DNA of 64,000 nt from Bacteroidota bacterium (GTDB lineage: Bacteria > Bacteroidota > Bacteroidia > Bacteroidales > NBLH01): assembly GCA_025361565.1 (NCBI GenBank), contig JANYKN010000032.1, positions 1 to 64,000 of the forward strand, in the 5' to 3' direction. The notes beneath the pieces were generated by a model, which saw nothing but the letters and a program-made list of their open reading frames with translations, ran no database searches and was not told where the DNA came from. A program made the position numbers and the translations under genes. Shown piece by piece: positions 52,570 through 64,000 of this stretch. The first letter of the stretch is position 1. Each line of letters begins with the position of its first letter.

Positions 52570-55293
52570 ATGAGTAAAACAAATAATCTGGGCATACAAA
52601 ACAGATTTCGAATTTTCATAGGAATCGTAGCAATTTCAGGAATAGCTATCATTTTACTATTTATACTTTCTGTAAGGGAAATACAAAAAATCAGCAGCTT
52701 TAACGATAAGGTGAATGAACTTACAATTGAGCATCAGAAAATGCGTGAATTGGAGCAAAGTTTTTTATTGCATTATATTGAAGATCAAAGCTTTTACAAA
52801 TCAGGTAACAATAGATATTTAAGAAGTCATGAAGAGTCATCGAAAAAAACCAATGATATTTTAGTGCAACTCGAAGAAGATCCGATTTCAAAAGAAATTG
52901 AAATTACAAATAATATTGAAAAGATAAAGTTAATAAACACAAATTACCAAAACATTTTTAAAGATTTGGCCAATCAAATTTATTTGAAAGGTTCAAACAA
53001 TACCGGCAAAATTGGTGAAATGACTATAAATTCAAAAAATCTTTTGAGTCATAGTCCATCCCAACAATTTGCCAGTACTATAAACGCACTAAATTCAAGC
53101 TTAAAAGACTATTTAATATATAAAGACTCCAAATATGCAACTGATTTCACAAACACCTTCAACCAACTAAGTTATCTTGTTGACGGAAAAGCGATTAATG
53201 AATCTGCTCCACAAACTGATTCATCTCTTATTAATCAAAACTCTGGAGTTAACATTAACATCACAGATCAATTAAATCAATTCAAGACTAATTTTGTTGA
53301 ATTATTAAAAATTGACCAAAAGATTGGTTTAAACACAAATGAAGGTTTACAGAAAGATCTGAAAGCAGAATCGAGCAAATTTGAACCAGAGTTAAATGCT
53401 ATTACAACAACGCTTGCTGCTAAAAATGAGAGTTTTAACTCACAAAACATCTGGTTGTTTGTTCTTATTACATCGTCTTTAATTCTTCTAATTCTTGGAT
53501 ATACTTATACTTTATCACGATTTTTAACAATACCTATCAATAAGCTTAATGATTATTTATTACCATTGAGTAAAGGTATCTTGCCCGAAAAGCTAATGGA
53601 TTTGAAACAAGACAACGAGTTTCAAACCATGACGCAATCAATAAATGAACTTATTGATGGTTTAAAAAAGACTACTGGATTTGCTGAAGACATAGGCCGT
53701 GGCACTTTTGGAACCAGGTTTGAACCTCTTAGTTACCAGGACGTATTGGGCAACTCTCTTCTTGAAATGCGTAAAAATCTTATTAAAGCTCAAGAGGATG
53801 AAAAGCAACGTCAACACGAAGATAATCTCAGGAAATGGGCAAATGAAGGTTTGGCTGAATTCAATGAAATTCTGCGCCAGGGTGCTGGAGATATTGATGC
53901 ATTAACATCAAGTATTGTAAGAAATATTGTAAAATTTTTAAAAGCAAATCAATCCGGATTATTTTTAATTAACGATACTAAAAAAGATGATATCCATCTT
54001 GAATTGGTTGCTACTTATGCCTATGATCACGAAAGGAAAAAGCAAAAGAAAATATATATCGGAGAAGGGCTTGTTGGTATGTGTGCGGTTGAAAAATCGA
54101 GCGTTTACCTTGAAGATATTCCACAGGGTTATTTAAGTATCAGCTCTGGACTTGGAGGTTCTAATCCAAAAAGTTTACTTATTGTTCCGTTAAAATTGGA
54201 AGATCAAATATTTGGAGTTATAGAAATAGCCTCGTTTAATAAATTCAGCAAACACGAAATTGAATTTGTTGAACGCGTAACAGAAAGTATTTCATCAACT
54301 CTTTCATTGGCAAAAATAAATACCAAAACTTCCGATCTGCTTGAAAAATCTCAAAGACAAGCAGAGGAAATGGCTGCACAAGAAGAAGAAATGCGCCAAA
54401 ATTTCGAAGAACTTCAGGCTACACAAGAAGAATCGGCACGAAGAGAAGCTGAAATGAGCAGTATTCTTAAAGCAATCAATAATTCTTCTTTGGTTGTTGA
54501 ATTTGATTTAAATGGATATATCATCAATGCCAATCAAGCCTTTTTGGATTTACTAGGAGTTGATTCTAAAGATTTACTAGGAAAGCATCAAGGCGATTTT
54601 GAGAAAATGGATGAAGCCAATATCAGAAAAGAAGAGTTTTGGGATAGGTTAAGACGTGGCGAGATTATTTCAGAGATCCACAAAGTAAATGTAAATGGAA
54701 AATTACATTGGTTACATGAGGTTTATACACCAATTATAAATGCCGAAGGCGATCCATATAAAATACTAAATCTTGCTACGGATATAACCGAAAGTAAAAA
54801 GCTGGAACAGGAGCTACTCAACAAGGCTGATGAAATGGCCTTGCAGGAAGAGGAACTCAGAAGAAACCTTCTTGAGCTTGAAGTTACTCAAAAAGAAATG
54901 CACGATAAGCAGGATGAACTAAAAAATGCAAATGAGCATATCACAGCAAATGAATTGTTCTTGCAAGAATCAATTGAAGCTGCAAAAGAGCATGAGCGCA
55001 GATTGAAAGCCAGAAATGCGGAATTGGCTGAACGTGAGGTAAACTTCATTAAAACATTGCAAGAACTTGAAAGCAACAACAAAAAATTAAGAATTGAGAA
55101 TGAAGATTATGATCGTTCAAACAGTAAAATGCTTGCAAACGAAAAAATATTGAAAAAATTCCTGAAAGAATCCAAAGAACAACAGAAAAAACTAGAAGAA
55201 CAAATGCTATTCATGCAGGAAAAAGAAAATGGATTAATTGAGAAACTTGAAACCTTGTCTCAGGAATTGGATAAGCTTAAAGGAATTTCTTAA
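52570..55293 (+). CDS. Two-TM GAF/PAS sensor protein without output domain
   Basis: A 907-residue inner-membrane protein. TM1 (residues 15-33) and TM2 (293-313) enclose a helical periplasmic domain. Then follow a HAMP-like region (314-400, with SRFLTIPINKLNDYLLPLSKGI), a GAF domain (about 425-575), a coiled coil rich in EEEMRQNFEELQATQEE, one PAS domain (630-745, ILKAINNSSLVVEFDLNGYI) and a long C-terminal coiled coil (745-907). There is no kinase, cyclase, methyl-acceptor hairpin or DNA-binding part. It is probably a scaffold or signal relay acting through its coiled coils; the partner is not encoded nearby. Confidence 0.8.
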   Translation: MSKTNNLGIQNRFRIFIGIVAISGIAIILLFILSVREIQKISSFNDKVNELTIEHQKMRELEQSFLLHYIEDQSFYKSGNNRYLRSHEESSKKTNDILVQLEEDPISKEIEITNNIEKIKLINTNYQNIFKDLANQIYLKGSNNTGKIGEMTINSKNLLSHSPSQQFASTINALNSSLKDYLIYKDSKYATDFTNTFNQLSYLVDGKAINESAPQTDSSLINQNSGVNINITDQLNQFKTNFVELLKIDQKIGLNTNEGLQKDLKAESSKFEPELNAITTTLAAKNESFNSQNIWLFVLITSSLILLILGYTYTLSRFLTIPINKLNDYLLPLSKGILPEKLMDLKQDNEFQTMTQSINELIDGLKKTTGFAEDIGRGTFGTRFEPLSYQDVLGNSLLEMRKNLIKAQEDEKQRQHEDNLRKWANEGLAEFNEILRQGAGDIDALTSSIVRNIVKFLKANQSGLFLINDTKKDDIHLELVATYAYDHERKKQKKIYIGEGLVGMCAVEKSSVYLEDIPQGYLSISSGLGGSNPKSLLIVPLKLEDQIFGVIEIASFNKFSKHEIEFVERVTESISSTLSLAKINTKTSDLLEKSQRQAEEMAAQEEEMRQNFEELQATQEESARREAEMSSILKAINNSSLVVEFDLNGYIINANQAFLDLLGVDSKDLLGKHQGDFEKMDEANIRKEEFWDRLRRGEIISEIHKVNVNGKLHWLHEVYTPIINAEGDPYKILNLATDITESKKLEQELLNKADEMALQEEELRRNLLELEVTQKEMHDKQDELKNANEHITANELFLQESIEAAKEHERRLKARNAELAEREVNFIKTLQELESNNKKLRIENEDYDRSNSKMLANEKILKKFLKESKEQQKKLEEQMLFMQEKENGLIEKLETLSQELDKLKGIS

Positions 55294-55458
55294 AGAATGA
55301 ATATATAAATGCGTGAATGATTGAACACGAACAATTAGAATCCGCTCAATCTCCTGAATTAAGGTTGGATAAGACGAAACCAATTTTCAAATTTTAATAG
55401 TTCTTATTTCACTTTTTCAGAAACCAATCAATACAGAATGCTAATTATGTTTTTCAGA

Positions 55459-59038
<3,580 letters not shown>

Positions 59039-62000
59039 TTACATCTCCTTTTCATTCTTAAACTCCTCAATCTGAGTCTGACTTGCTAGTGGAAATTTAA
59101 CAAAAAACGTAGTGCCTTTATTTACATCCGTTTCGAACCAGATTTTACCGTTGGCACTTTCAATTATATCTTTAACAATTGGCAAACCCATGCCCATACC
59201 GCTTGTTTTGGTAGTAAAACTTGGCATAAATAATTTTTCTTTTTGGTTGTCTGCTATGCCGCTTCCATTATCGATTACTTTAATTAATACAGATTTGTTT
59301 TCCTGTTCAACCAAAATTTGAATGTAACCTTCTTTTTCAGAAGGTATTGCCTGTATGGCATTTTTAGCAAGGTTAGTAAGAACTCTTGAAATCTGCTCGT
59401 GATCTGCAATAATTAATAATTTTTCGAAATTATCGATATTGGTTTCTATTTTGAGGTTTTCGGTATTGATAAATAGATTGACTGTATGTTCAATTCTCAC
59501 CACAAGGTCAACAACCTCGTTATGTGCTTTTGGCATTTTGGCAAAATTCGAAAATTCAGTAGCGATATTCGAAAGTGAATTAATTTGATCGATCAATGTT
59601 TGAGTATATTTGCCTAACTTGGTTTCAAAATTGGCATCTTTATCCTGCCATGATCGTTGTAAAAACTGTACGCTCAACTTCATTGGAGTAAGCGGATTTT
59701 TAATTTCATGGGCAATTTGTTTGGCCATTTCGCGCCATGCACTTTCACGCTCTGTTTTGGCCAGTAAATCAATGCTTTCGGCCAGTTTTATTACCATTCG
59801 GTTATATTCTTCAACCAAAGCACCAACTTCGTCTTTTTTATTGTAAACTATCTGTTCTGATTGTTTACCCAACTCAATTTTTTGGAATTTACTTTGAAGC
59901 ATCCTCAGTGGTTGTGTAATTTTGTTCGCCATAAAGAATGAAACCAAAGCAACAACTATAAACAGTACAACATATAAATTGATCACTGCTACAATCAGGT
60001 TTGAAATTTCCTTTCGTAATTCTACCGGTTTTGTAAAATAAGGTAAATTGATAAACATAGGTTCATGTTTTCCTCCTTTTTTAAATAATGCATAAGCGGA
60101 TGCATATTCCAGTTTGCCTATTTTTTCTTTTTGGATAAACCTTATTTTTTCATTGATTTTCATTTGCCGCAAAGCTTCAGGTTCCATAAATGGACCAATA
60201 AGGCCCCTGTTGAAAATTTCGGGTCTTGATGAAGCTATCAATTCACCATTGTATTTGTACAAATTAATATCCGTATAATAAATATTTGAAAACCGTTTTA
60301 AGGTTTCACCTAATAAAATAGAATTTGAATATACATTTCCTGAATCGGAAAAATTACCTTTTTCTTCTTCATATTCAAGGTTTTTGAGTACAGATTCTAA
60401 CTTTTCGCTAATATTGGTATTGTTTTTCTTTTCAAATTGAGTTGTATTATAATAAACGGTTCCTGCAGTAACTAATGCAAATGATAAAGCAAGCACAAAC
60501 AACATGGACATGAGCAGCTTATTCTCAAAATTAAGTTGAATTTGCTGCCAAAGCAATGTTGTGTTATTTACAGATAAGGTTATGATTAATAATATGTTAA
60601 AGAAAACAAAGATGTATGAAAAGGCTATTACCAGGTCATAGCTTCTCACTCTGGTCCTCGACAGCACAATGCAGTTTTTTTCTGAATGATAAACAACATG
60701 GTCGTAATCATCAATAGTCAATATGGAATATTCTGCATGATTAGTCTGAAACATTTTGTCGTTCAAATCATATGGAAAATTCCCTGAGCGGGTCACCAAT
60801 TGACCGTTTTGGTATTTTGCATATGAATAATCGCTCAAAGAGCTTTTTTTATTTATTTTTCCTTCGATTAGAAGATCTGGATAACCGATTTCCTGGCTTA
60901 TTAATTTAGAATCCAGCTTAATCCACAAGGCAAATTGTGTTTGGCCTGTTTCATTCTTGTAGTCCACAGATCCTATGTAGCTTACTCTACTTGTATGATT
61001 ATCAAGATAATAGAATTCTGTTTTTTCAATTTTATCTCCATATTCCTCGATAATATTGCCCCAATATTTTGTACAATTTTTTAGTTTATTTACTTGAGGG
61101 TAATTATCGCAATCGCAGCAAACTACTAAATCTAAATCGTACTTGGCAAAGTACCCTGAAAAGTATTTCTTTTTTAATAAATCATTTATATTTTCAAGTT
61201 TATCACTTGCTGCTTTTTCAATATATGATTTGAGAGTAGTATCCGTCTTTAGATCTTCGTCAATTGCGATTAAAAGATGTTCAGCAATTCGATCCCGCTC
61301 ATTTATCAATTTTGGAATCAGCACTGCTTTGGCTTTATCTTCTTCTTTTTGTTTAATCGTATTATTTATAAACAAGGTAATATATAGAGAACCTATTATA
61401 ATTAGCAAAATATAAAAGGAATAATGGTATTTTTTATGACTGAAATGGATATAAATAATGACCGATAGTAGCGCAAATAAATAAATCAATGATTCCTTAG
61501 GAAGTTCCATCTTAAGAAGAAAAACTCCAATTCCATATGCGAAAATTAACGATTGCGCCACAATAAAGAATTGCTTTTTCGTTAAGATATGTCTGTTAAT
61601 GAAAACAATTCTATCTGTTGCTATAACCAATGAAGAAAGGAGGATTGCAAAAAGTGAATACGCCAAAAGACTGAAAAGATTTAGTTCGAGCACACGATGA
61701 GCTTCAAGTGGCAAACTCGAATTTAAAACAAGGCTTTCGAGTAATTGAATAATATAATTGAAGTATATGATAACCAATGCCATGCTTAGTATGCTAAAAG
61801 CATATTTGTACTTTAGTGCTTTTTTATTGAAGTACCTGATTATTTTTCCAGTTCTGAATATATAGAAAGCACTTCTTGTGAAAAACAGAATAAAAAGTGA
61901 ATTGATAAGAAAATCTCCAAGCGATGGAAATAGATATGAAACAGCGAAATAGCCAGGATCAAAAAACGACATGGAATATAGCTGCAATGGATATTTAAAT

Positions 62001-62791
62001 TCAAGCATCAAGTATCTTATAAACAGAAGAAAACCTAAGATTAAGATCATTCTTCTATCTGCATTACTTTGTTGCGTTGAAATTTGTCGAAACCATTTAT
62101 TAAAATATAAAAACAAGAACGCAATACCTAAAAAATATAGAAATCCAACAAAATCCCAGTTCTCGCTCTTTGAAAAAATAGTATTGGTTGGCACAAGCGA
62201 AAATAAATAGTGGTTTTCTAAATCATTAATATCGTAACTATATGATAAAGAAACTATTGAAATTTGAATAGAGGAAGGTAATCCAAAATCTGATTGGAAC
62301 GAATTTACCAAAAACTCATTCTCATAAGAATAATCATTTCTAATTAAAATAAGGCCAACCAGTTCAAAGTTTTTGTCATGAATGTTTTTTACATAATACC
62401 ATGCATTGTTTAATTTTATGATACTATTGTTCAATTTCGATTCCGTAAATTTTGTATTTATTTCAACTGAATTATCAGTCCAAAATTTGAGTGAATCATC
62501 TATGTAAATGAGTAAAATAAAGCCTTGTTCTTTTAATTGATTAAAGTTAAGTGCAGAAAAAGTTTCAAATAGATTAAGCTGGTTATTGTTGGATAAAGGT
62601 TTAATCTTTTGCTCAGTTGATAGAAGGATTTTATCGATATCTTTTTCTTTTTGAAACAACACCTTTCTGAATTTTTCAATATCAACCTGATAATTTTCGG
62701 GCTTTAGGGCGTTTCTTTCAATGATTGTGGCTATTACAATCAGAATAACTGCAATGATCAAAAATTTAAAACTAAATATAAGTTTTTTCAA
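59039..62791 (-). CDS. Large multi-TM sensor histidine kinase, NtrY-like
   Basis: A 1250-residue inner-membrane kinase. One hydrophobic segment near residue 10 is followed by a periplasmic part to about 200, then a group of about seven hydrophobic segments (210-480), a second extracytoplasmic part, another TM (about 700-720), a TM near residue 745-770, a sensory loop and a final TM (about 925-950). HAMP, HisKA (His1028 in QIAHEIKNPLTPM) and HATPase (VLTNLAKNAIQAIP, IDNGSGI, GMGMGLPIVKDII) follow. The HEIKNPLTPM box and HAMP are typical of NtrY-like kinases. It lies 7 bp downstream of rlmH, so the two are cotranscribed. No response regulator is adjacent. Confidence 0.85.
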   Translation of the reverse strand: MKKLIFSFKFLIIAVILIVIATIIERNALKPENYQVDIEKFRKVLFQKEKDIDKILLSTEQKIKPLSNNNQLNLFETFSALNFNQLKEQGFILLIYIDDSLKFWTDNSVEINTKFTESKLNNSIIKLNNAWYYVKNIHDKNFELVGLILIRNDYSYENEFLVNSFQSDFGLPSSIQISIVSLSYSYDINDLENHYLFSLVPTNTIFSKSENWDFVGFLYFLGIAFLFLYFNKWFRQISTQQSNADRRMILILGFLLFIRYLMLEFKYPLQLYSMSFFDPGYFAVSYLFPSLGDFLINSLFILFFTRSAFYIFRTGKIIRYFNKKALKYKYAFSILSMALVIIYFNYIIQLLESLVLNSSLPLEAHRVLELNLFSLLAYSLFAILLSSLVIATDRIVFINRHILTKKQFFIVAQSLIFAYGIGVFLLKMELPKESLIYLFALLSVIIYIHFSHKKYHYSFYILLIIIGSLYITLFINNTIKQKEEDKAKAVLIPKLINERDRIAEHLLIAIDEDLKTDTTLKSYIEKAASDKLENINDLLKKKYFSGYFAKYDLDLVVCCDCDNYPQVNKLKNCTKYWGNIIEEYGDKIEKTEFYYLDNHTSRVSYIGSVDYKNETGQTQFALWIKLDSKLISQEIGYPDLLIEGKINKKSSLSDYSYAKYQNGQLVTRSGNFPYDLNDKMFQTNHAEYSILTIDDYDHVVYHSEKNCIVLSRTRVRSYDLVIAFSYIFVFFNILLIITLSVNNTTLLWQQIQLNFENKLLMSMLFVLALSFALVTAGTVYYNTTQFEKKNNTNISEKLESVLKNLEYEEEKGNFSDSGNVYSNSILLGETLKRFSNIYYTDINLYKYNGELIASSRPEIFNRGLIGPFMEPEALRQMKINEKIRFIQKEKIGKLEYASAYALFKKGGKHEPMFINLPYFTKPVELRKEISNLIVAVINLYVVLFIVVALVSFFMANKITQPLRMLQSKFQKIELGKQSEQIVYNKKDEVGALVEEYNRMVIKLAESIDLLAKTERESAWREMAKQIAHEIKNPLTPMKLSVQFLQRSWQDKDANFETKLGKYTQTLIDQINSLSNIATEFSNFAKMPKAHNEVVDLVVRIEHTVNLFINTENLKIETNIDNFEKLLIIADHEQISRVLTNLAKNAIQAIPSEKEGYIQILVEQENKSVLIKVIDNGSGIADNQKEKLFMPSFTTKTSGMGMGLPIVKDIIESANGKIWFETDVNKGTTFFVKFPLASQTQIEEFKNEKEM

Positions 62792-62798
62792 TTTGCTT

Positions 62799-63272
62799 TT
62801 ATTGATTATGATATGGCAACCCTTTTATTATAGTAAACGCACGATAAATTTGTTCAAGGAAAAAAAGCCTGATAATCTGATGCGAAAATGTCATTTTAGA
62901 AAGTGAAAGTTTAAAATCAGCTCTATCATATATTTCAGTTGAAAAACCATATGCACCTCCAACAATAAAAATCAACTGTTTTATATTTTGATCAGTTTTT
63001 TTTAAAAGAAAATCAGCAAATCCTTCCGAAGTATATGTGATTCCTTTTTCATCGAGTATAATTACATAATCTCCTTGTGTAATGTACTTAATAATTTGCA
63101 TGCCTTCTTTTTTTTTGATTTCATCTATAGGCATATTTTTTGTGTTTTTGATATCTGGAATAAATATTTGCTCAAAATCGACAAAATGTTTGAGTCTGCT
63201 TTGATAAAGCTCAATTCCTTCATCAACAAACTTGAAAATTGTTTTACCTATACAGAGCAATTTTATTTTCAT
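62799..63272 (-). CDS. rlmH: 23S rRNA pseudouridine-1915 N3-methyltransferase
   Basis: The ATG at 63270-63272 gives a 157-residue SPOUT-fold enzyme starting MKIKLLCIGKT, as usual; a start nine codons upstream is possible. The SAM-binding knot is FIVGGAYGFS, and the family end LSLSKMTFSHQIIRLFFLEQIYRAFTIIKGLPYH is intact. RlmH methylates helix 69 of 23S rRNA. The histidine kinase gene starts 7 bp after its stop. Confidence 0.95.
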   Translation of the reverse strand: MKIKLLCIGKTIFKFVDEGIELYQSRLKHFVDFEQIFIPDIKNTKNMPIDEIKKKEGMQIIKYITQGDYVIILDEKGITYTSEGFADFLLKKTDQNIKQLIFIVGGAYGFSTEIYDRADFKLSLSKMTFSHQIIRLFFLEQIYRAFTIIKGLPYHNQ

Positions 63273-63775
63273 CAATTTAAAAATCAGAAACTTTTCCAAA
63301 AATATAAAAATGATTGGTAAAAGTCACTTTTTATACACATGAATCCATGCTTTTCTTACATTTTTTCTTATTTCCAAGTCATTTTTTAAAATCTGAAAGT
63401 CAAAAATATTTGAGAATACAGATTTGAATATCATTTTATTAAAATAGCATTTAATATTTTTATTCTGAATGCGTTTCTTCCACGTTTTTATCGTTAACAT
63501 AAATCGTGCAAGATTTTCATTAAACCGGGATTTGAAATTAGCTTAAAAGTTATTTTTTTTACAATTATTTGGATAATCAAATAAATGAAATACTTAGAAT
63601 AATAATTTAAAGTTTTCAGAAGGAGCTGTTGTGAGTTTAATGTATTAGAGTACTTGATATTATGAGAAATGCCGGTTAAATTTCATGTTGCTTTTAAAAT
63701 TTAAATACCAATATTAAAATGAATGGATGGTTCAATTTTTGTTGCGCGAAATAATAAAATTATCAATTGTGCTTA
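63273..63775. other. Intergenic region between rlmH and the DUF4783 gene
   Basis: About 500 bp, very AT-rich. It separates divergent genes and so should contain both promoters, but no clear -33/-7 pair, RNA gene or frame was recognised. Confidence 0.4.
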
Positions 63776-64000
63776 TTGCGAAAAACTACAATTAAATTGA
63801 AAAATATAATAGCATACCTATTTATCATTTTTATTCTTTCGGTAACATCTCTGATTGAAGCACAAAATGTTTTTCCATCGGAGGTCAAGCAAGCAATAAT
63901 TTCTGGAAATTCGCAACATCTAGCTGATTTTTTCAATCAAAATATAGAATTGCTCATCAAGAATAAAGAAGATGTATATAGCAAAGCTCAGGCTGAGCAT
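63776..64000 (+). CDS. DUF4783 protein, N-terminal part (cut by window end)
   Basis: The frame from 63758 to the window end has no ATG; likely starts are TTG at 63776 (RKTTIKLKNIIAYLF) or TTG at 63797. The product has a signal peptide (NIIAYLFIIFILSVTSLIEAQ) and the beginning of the DUF4783 domain: FPSEVKQAIISGNSQHLADFFNQNIELLIKNKEDVYSKAQAE. Members are small periplasmic proteins of unknown function, common in Bacteroidota. The C-terminal half lies outside the window. Confidence 0.75.
   Translation, partial: MRKTTIKLKNIIAYLFIIFILSVTSLIEAQNVFPSEVKQAIISGNSQHLADFFNQNIELLIKNKEDVYSKAQAEH

Overview
The window is AT-rich chromosomal DNA from a member of the Bacteroidota, most likely a Bacteroidales-like or related free-living lineage. 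The assignment rests on family content: DUF3857 transglutaminase-like pairs, DUF3127, DUF3843-like, DUF4249, DUF4783, DUF5686, DUF6249, a TonB-dependent receptor with an N-terminal carboxypeptidase-like domain, Bacteroidota-type BamD and omega-like subunit next to each other, a 30-residue AURKAIP1/COX24-type basic protein, few Shine-Dalgarno sequences, and several TAnnTTTG -7 boxes of the kind used by the Bacteroidota primary sigma factor. No rRNA, tRNA, CRISPR array, prophage or intact insertion sequence was found.

Layout. 1-1300: a cluster of short perfect hairpins resembling the REP elements of Bacteroidota RAYT transposases, an NAD(P)-binding oxidoreductase, and a frameshifted C-terminal gene remnant. 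1336-9691: DUF1801, DUF3843-like and STAS-like proteins, a secreted subtilisin-like protease and two tandem exported DUF3857/transglutaminase-like proteins, only one of which keeps catalytic residues. 10066-22500: hisS, a WbuC-type cupin, a hybrid histidine kinase with a degenerate N-terminal receiver, a PatB-type C-S lyase, a SPOR-like lipoprotein, a flotillin-like FloA with an expanded 32-residue repeat, a DUF1338 enzyme and a coiled-coil protein. 22674-27079: a stand-alone DsbD-alpha-like domain, RNase G, the 30-residue basic protein, HU and divergent mutY.

27175-42560: a hemerythrin/LuxR regulator pair; a long minus-strand operon (EamA transporter, lnt, DUF5686 protein, era, small helical protein, der) with start/stop overlaps; bamD and rpoZ; an unusual membrane-anchored protein with Ig-like modules; and a DUF6249 / ECF sigma / membrane-protein group. 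42201-49422: cyclophilin and DUF3127 genes plus two FKBP-type isomerases that bracket a surface-protein cassette (beta-gamma-crystallin-like lipoprotein, DUF4249 lipoprotein, TonB-dependent receptor). The cassette is preceded by an octamer repeat array, a -7 box and a leader with overlapping inverted repeats, one of which contains the start codon. 49546-64000: an outer-membrane barrel protein, mannose-6-phosphate isomerase, a two-TM GAF/PAS sensor without an output domain, a secreted GH2 beta-galactosidase, a 1250-residue membrane histidine kinase, rlmH, and the start of a DUF4783 gene cut by the window end.

Most of the window is housekeeping plus envelope biology. I did not find a clear undescribed multi-gene defence or biosynthetic system. 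The strongest candidates for something unusual are the FloA repeat expansion, the predicted mutually exclusive hairpins over the start codon at 44341, the inverted topology of the 38250-39995 protein, and the hemerythrin/degenerate-receiver pair.
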